DNA of 64,000 nt from Thamnaconus septentrionalis (Eukaryota > Chordata > Actinopteri > Tetraodontiformes > Monacanthidae). How positions within the stretch are numbered: the first letter of the stretch is position 1; every line of letters starts with the position of its first letter. A model generated the notes under the pieces. That model was not told where the DNA came from and ran no database searches. It worked only from the letters and a program-made list of their open reading frames with translations. Positions 58,313-64,000 of this stretch are shown in pieces. The stretch covers positions 1,174,001 through 1,238,000 of the forward strand of contig CM020513.1 in assembly GCA_009823395.1 (NCBI GenBank). The letters are read 5' to 3'. The translations under genes and the position numbers were made by a program.

Positions 58313-58372
58313 CGTCTGTGGCCTCAATGAGTTGGTGACTTTGTAGATAGTTAACTTGTTCACTTGTTATTA
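58313..58372 (-). CDS. Possible penultimate exon (low support)
   Basis: The minus-strand reading EQVNYLQSHQLIEATDG ends in phase 1 at 58313 with a GTCAGT donor. This joins in frame to the exon at 58135. The acceptor is uncertain: either the AAG before TGAACAAG (near 58369) or the AAG before TCACCAAC (near 58339). Support comes only from phase compatibility and proximity. Confidence 0.2.
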
Positions 58373-59440
58373 CAATAATATAATAGAATATAGTAAAACC
58401 GCTCAACAGGTAGTTTCCTAAACCCACCTGTGTCATTCCCACTCTTGGGTCACATGCTCGACCCGTGATAATAAATCTATCATCATGAAGACATTAAGAG
58501 CCGTTTCTGCTTGTCATTATGGCCACACAGGACAAGGGGGGAAAAAAAACTGAACTTGTTTGACTTGTTAACTTGTGAGTGCTACTTTTATATGCATGGA
58601 TTTTCAATGAGCACATCACCTTGATGACATTCTGATTCCTATTCCCTCCCTCTCTCTCTCTCTCTCTCTCTCACTTTCCCTCGCTCTCTCCCTCTGTCCC
58701 CTCAGTTGATTATGTCTTTCTCTTCTCCTTTTGCTCTTTTTTCTTGCTGGGGACAGCACCACCTCTTGGCCATCAGATGTTGTTCCAGATGTTGAATATT
58801 CAGTTCAGTTTTTTATTATTTCAAGAAATTAAATATTTCTTGCGTTGTGTCAAATCGGTCTGTTTTATATTTCCCCCTGAGTCGCAACTTTTTTTCAAGT
58901 TTTGTTTTTGACTGTCTGAGGGAAAGAATGGCGGTGCGGTCACAATAACTCAAAGCATCATGGTGTTTGTTTTGATTAAAAAATATAAAAATCTCAGTGC
59001 TTGTATCTGCAAAATGTCGGTCAGTCAAAATACAGTGCCTCAGTGTAGTGCTAAGGTCATGAGTTTTATCCAAAGCAACTCAAGCCAGTGGAATTCTGTT
59101 TGTGGTTCTCAGTGCATTATGAAATTATTTCTGTCATTCAGCAAGAAAAAGCTCTTTTTTCCCAAAACCCAAATGTCCAAACTGTCTAAAACAGAGGCAG
59201 TTATCAGGTGTTGCATGTCAGCAGCCTCTATTTAATGGACTCATCAATTTGATCGGGTACAGCTGCTCCAGTCAATTGTGCAACACTTTGCGCAGTCCCT
59301 GAACACACCGTGGTGTACTGGAGGACATTGGTGCAGCTGGAAGAGACAGTATCAGCATGAATGTTGGGTGTGTTTCTGGACTAGGGGTTCAAGAGACCAA
59401 AACCTCCAAACCCAGTTCTCCACCACCCTCCCCCCCTTAC

Positions 59441-59445
<5 letters not shown>

Positions 59446-59508
<63 letters not shown>
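59446..59508 (+). repeat. (AC)n microsatellite
   Basis: About 31 uninterrupted AC units. Confidence 0.95.
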
Positions 59509-62023
59509 CAAACTATTTATTCGAGAGTCGATAATAAAAAGCTTGTTTATTTTATTGAAAATATGAGTCTAGTTTTTTTGTTTTTTTTTAAGCCAAATGC
59601 AAAGCGCAGCATTGCAACATGTGGCCGTGCAACCAATCTGGTTCAATGTCCCTTGCGTGCAAGGACAATTTCTGGGTTTTCTCCCTGGCTTTTCAACAGC
59701 CCGGCAGTGACAAAATCCATAATGAGCAGGTAACAAATATAAATACGTTCTGGCCTCGCCACACAACTGCTTAATGACACGCCAGTTGCGCTGCTGATAA
59801 CCAACCAACCTAATGTCCTGCACCAGATTGACCAGAGCGTCCTGCACCAGAGGACGCTAGTGGCTGGCCTTGAGCATCGTTGTGGCTACCGCTGTGAGAG
59901 GTTTTCTATTCAAACATACTGGTTTACTACGGAGCACTTCTGAAATGTGCTATTTAGTTCCGTAATTGTGCTCTCAAGTACAAAATAGCTTTTTTAAAAG
60001 TCATGCAAATGAAATGTCCAAAGCCCAACAGGAATGATCAATAAGTTTCCTTCCTTTGTGCTGCAACAAACTTTTGAGTTTTTCACATTTATTGATGCAA
60101 CTGAGCGGCTGTCTGAAGACGCTGAGGGACTAGAAGTTATTTTACCACAATGGCAATTGGCCACGGGTGCAATTTTGGACCAGTGGTGACGTGCGACCGC
60201 AGCAGAGCCCCGTTCCACTGCTTCCCCCAGCAGCCAGGCAAAATGCAGGTTGATATTTGAAGGTGGATCAACCGCGAGTCGACGCAAGTGACATCTCAGC
60301 GGGTCGTTGTATGACGTCGTGGGTTTTCTTTTTCCCATGGGTCAACGCTGGACCGTGTCGCCCAGTGGCTAGTGACATCATTTAAAAATAAACTATCGGG
60401 AACCGTCTTCGGAATCTCTGTTTCAGTAATTGTGGAGCTGGACAGAAGAGATGACCTATAAAAGCCCCATTATCTCCACCGCAGCCTTTAGAGTGGATTA
60501 GAAGTGACAGTGCCGAGTTCAGGACTGGAACTAAAGAGCAGAAAATAAATGTGACACTGCAGACTAAACAGGACGAATCGGAGACACAAAACCCAAATAG
60601 ATAGGAAACGTCCAGATAAACTGTGAGGCAATTTGCTATCTATTTTGGCATGTTATTACACGAGCGTTCATTTTATTAAGTGGGCCCTCTGAAAGCTCTC
60701 GACAAAGTTCTTTTTTTTCTTAGATGCGGAGAGCTGGGAGTCACACTGAGCATAAATGGAATAGCCCACCAAACAAGGGAGGGGATTAATGAATCACGGA
60801 GACACTTTTATGAGCAGCAATAAGAACTCTGCACGACATACCAGTGCATTTTAGACTGTTTACATTATATTTCATTGAAAGTGTGACGTGTGTGCATCAG
60901 TTTCTCATCGTGGGGACGTTGGCTTCAGAGGACCACCTGGCAGGGAGCGTCAGCATTTGACCACAAGGTCAGGAGGTGCAGAAGACCCTCAACTGCACAT
61001 GAGTCAAACTCAAGGCCGCATTTATCCCACTGTCTTCAAATGAAAAGTCTATGCTGCTTTAAGGTGAGCACTGATCATAAAAGTCCCTTTTTGTGATCAA
61101 CAAGATTCCAATGTTTCCACATTTGCAGTTTTTTGCCTCCCCACAAATAAAAAAGAAAGTTTTTAGATGGTAATTTAACACAGTTTTGTTGTTAATGAAT
61201 AAAAAAGCAAGATCTCTAACTGATGGAGTTATGTGGGTTTGTTACTAACCTAATATTTTTTAATAATTTATGACAACACTGTACTATGTGCACACATACA
61301 TTTTTACACCTATGAAAATCTAAGGATGTATTATAACTCAAACATTATGATCAGGATCACATTCACACAGTGCAACACTTCCAGCCGGAACTCTGAGGGC
61401 CACCGTGGTCTGAAAGTGAACATTGGATTAGTGGAGATGTGGGAGTGTTGCACTGGAAAAAATGAAAATAATAATAAAAAATTAAACAAAATAAAATCTT
61501 CTATCAATGTTGCTTATGGGCTTTTCATGCACAATCCAGGTGCCAAGCTGGAGCGTGATGTTCCCATGATGAGCATGCTCCATGATGAGTGCTCCCCTGA
61601 TGAGTGTTCCCGTGATTTGCATTCTGTGATGAGCACTCCAATATGTGGAGGAAGTTGTCAGTTGTCAAGTTGCCATCCTCACGGCCCACAAGCTTCAGCC
61701 CCCTCTGAGCCAGTCATGTCTCACACAGTCAGCTCACATTCCACCGGGCACTGTGGACAGCTGGACACACACGCAGTATCCTCTTCCCCTCTTATTCATC
61801 TGACTGCTGCCTGCCCTGGTGCACTTGCTTGATATCCACAAGATATTTATCCTTATGCCTCCAAAAAAACAGAGGCATATTTTTAGATCTGCATTTGAAA
61901 AATGACTGAGATTTTCTTCCCTTTCCGAGATGACGGATTAATATGCGCAAAAGACAGACGTTGTGTGACACACTCTGACTCGACTCACTCGGTTGCACAG
62001 TGCAACATAAAACAACAAGACAT

Positions 62024-62053
62024 TCATCCATCCATCCATCCATCCATCCATCT
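62024..62053 (+). repeat. (CATC)n microsatellite
   Basis: Seven CATC units. Unlike the (ATTC)n at 17121, no SINE body is attached on either side. Confidence 0.93.
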
Positions 62054-63309
62054 GTCCATTCTTTCGGGATGGGTTTCTCCATTTTTCAAAAACACATAAG
62101 ACATGGCTACAGGATCACACTGGTACCAATCAACTCCAGCCACGACAAGTCTTTCGAGGATTAACTGCCAAAATCCTCAAAAGACCTGTCATGGCTGTTT
62201 ATTCACAGCGATCAGAGACAGTCTTCAGTGGAGACACCTCCTCCCTCCACCTGCTACAGGCACCAATCAGTCATCCCATCATCAGCCCCGTGCAAACAGC
62301 CGGTCCCTGATCACGAGTGGATGATAGGAACGGGATAACCAACGAATTACTTCACTGTTTGCTTTTACAAAAGTATATGTGTGATGTGTCAGACAAAGTT
62401 TTTTTTTTGTTTTTTTTTTCACAACATACAGCAGCACATCACTTTGTTGGATTTCCATCATTGCATCACCTGCTGGGATTGGCGAGGACCATGACCACTC
62501 GCACATTCCTATGAATGTGCAAGCGTCTGATTTGCTCCGGCAGTGTTTCCCAAAGTGTCGATATTTGTTACATTTGCACAGAAGCGTAATGACACAAGGC
62601 CCGTCTTCCAGATTATGACAGCGTCAGGCTCGCTGGTTGATGGATGAGCGGGAAACTAGCTGAGATCGCTTTGTGCACAAGAGTCGCTAAAATGTTGTTG
62701 CTAAGTGAGCAGAACGGAAAAGAGAATCAGCCAATTGGAGCCTCCGAAGGAGCCGTTTCTCGCGAGTTAACAAGAGATTTTCTGCTATTCCTGACTGCTT
62801 TTCCCTTTGTCCCTCTCAAAAAACACAAAGAGTGGCCAAGAACAACGTACAAGGTTGGTTGGACTTCTGACACTTGTTCATTAGTGGAGCGATAATGTCT
62901 GCAGCTCCACCTCACGTCCCCACCAGGAGACCACTGGAGACACTGGGAGCTTCCTTCAGCGACACGTCTGCAGTGTCAGGGCTTTGCACAATGGTTACAC
63001 AACTGCGCAAGCAGGCACTGGGGAAAACGAGATGATGGGTCACGTGGTGGACGGCGCACCTCCAGATCCAGATCGGGTACACAGTTGGCCTTTCATGTGG
63101 TCCAGGGCTAAAGTGGCTCCAATGCGCCGAGGTCTGGGGCAGGGGAGAGGAGGGGATGGGCTTGGGGACGAGGGGACAGAACAATACATCGAGCCACATG
63201 AAACAAAGCGCCCTGGATTACTGCAGCGTTTATTTTCTCTTCTCCTTTCTTCCCTTCTTTCAACAACAGAGTCGGACTTTGTCTTCCTGTCCTTGAAATT
63301 TTATTTCCA

Positions 63310-63359
<50 letters not shown>

Positions 63360-63388
63360 TGCACGCACGCATGCACGCACGCACGCAT

Positions 63389-63425
<37 letters not shown>
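63310..63425 (+). repeat. Compound (AC)n-(GCAC/GCATGCAC)n-(AC)n array
   Basis: Two AC arrays flank a 35-bp core of GCAT/GCAC/ACGC alternations. The whole array is alternating purine-pyrimidine and so has strong Z-DNA potential. Confidence 0.93.
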
Positions 63426-63426
<1 letters not shown>

Positions 63427-64000
63427 GCACATCTAGGCTTGCCCCTGTGCACCACCAAAAACAGAGATATATTTTTTTCCCAAATCCTTTTTAAACACTC
63501 TACAACTAAGTAGACGACCTGTTGCATAATGAGGCCAATCACTCACACAGCCGTACTGTAGCTGCATCAAAGCCACATTCCAGCAAATCTCACCATTGTG
63601 ACTCAATGCAGGTTGATTATAGATACTTATAGATAACTGTGAATTATCCAATTTCTCTCATTTATATGAGTTCAATTTTGGCCATTTCCAACAGCTTCTC
63701 TGTGAGAGAGAGCTTGAGCCTCCAGCTCAGTTTGAGTCACTGACGGTCACCTCGACTTCAAAGACCAGCATGCAACACTGTCTCGTCATACTCCCTCTAC
63801 TTCCACCTAGTGGCTTGCCTGCATTCTGGATGGTGAAACTAAAACAGAAAAACCCACTCCCTCACCCAGACAATGTAAAAGCCTGGTCATCCAACTGTAC
63901 AAACAACTTTGACCCAAACACATGTGGGTGTTTAATCCACAACTGCTAATAGTCTTTGATGCTCCTCAGCTCGGACTGTTCTTCTTCACTCATCTATACG

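Larger units (their letters stand above)
58373..64000. other. Non-coding stretch with long AC arrays
   Basis: No coding exon is recognised. Contents are a (CT)n tract (58649-58672), an (AC)n array (59446-59508), a short hairpin near 61851-61883 (TATGCCTC / GAGGCATA), a (CATC)n array (62024-62053) and a compound AC/GCAC array (63310-63425). The region around 60420-60840 has the look of unique conserved sequence but offers no coding signal. The terminal 500 bp show nothing recognisable. Confidence 0.45.

Overview
The window looks like teleost fish nuclear DNA. It is AT-leaning, rich in long simple repeats (AC, AT, AAG, AAT, TC, CATC), and has no bacterial operon architecture. It carries repeat families typical of fishes: V-type tRNA-derived SINEs, an L2/CR1-group LINE with an (AAT)n tail, a decayed Ty3/Gypsy element, and hAT and TTAA-target DNA transposons. 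No complete host protein-coding gene is visible. The sequence is best described as gene-poor intergenic or intronic DNA with heavy transposon traffic and a few candidate exons on the minus strand.

Layout. 1-8.5 kb: mostly unique non-coding sequence with short perfect hairpins and one candidate conserved non-coding block. 8.56-11.4 kb: a small MITE, then a roughly 2.15 kb DNA transposon bounded by matching terminal inverted repeats, into which a V-SINE has inserted with its own 9-bp target-site duplication. 13.5-16.5 kb: a dead Ty3/Gypsy gag-pol remnant with gag zinc knuckle, aspartic protease, reverse transcriptase, partial RNase H and integrase ends. It is broken by stops, a frameshift, an inserted sequence and two internal deletions that remove catalytic cores. 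17.1-22.4 kb: a second V-SINE with a perfect 10-bp target-site duplication, a second copy of the 9.3 kb repeat end, a hAT-like terminal fragment, a 3.1 kb minus-strand LINE, and an element with unusual reiterated subterminal motifs.

27.55-29.40 kb is a nest: a hAT element with a perfect 8-bp target-site duplication contains a second DNA element, a terminal fragment of the 18.2 kb family, and a ~390 nt foldback. 30.6-31.75 kb: a probable solo LTR next to a LINE 3' end. 34-54 kb is mostly unique non-coding DNA. It has two LINE/SINE 3' ends, a hAT BED-finger transposase relic at 42.2-42.75 kb, and candidate minus-strand exons near 44.2 and 45.5 kb. 54.68-56.03 kb: a TTAA-flanked DNA transposon. 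57.5-58.1 kb: a candidate last exon with 3' UTR and poly(A) signals on the minus strand, possibly preceded by another exon near 58.3 kb. The rest, to 64 kb, is non-coding with long AC tracts.

No gene network can be reconstructed. I see no prokaryotic defence system, CRISPR array, rRNA or functional tRNA gene. The most informative signals are retroposition and transposition footprints (target-site duplications, nested insertions, foldbacks), several perfect hairpins, and short exon candidates with good splice signals that an ORF scan at 60 codons would miss or misjudge.
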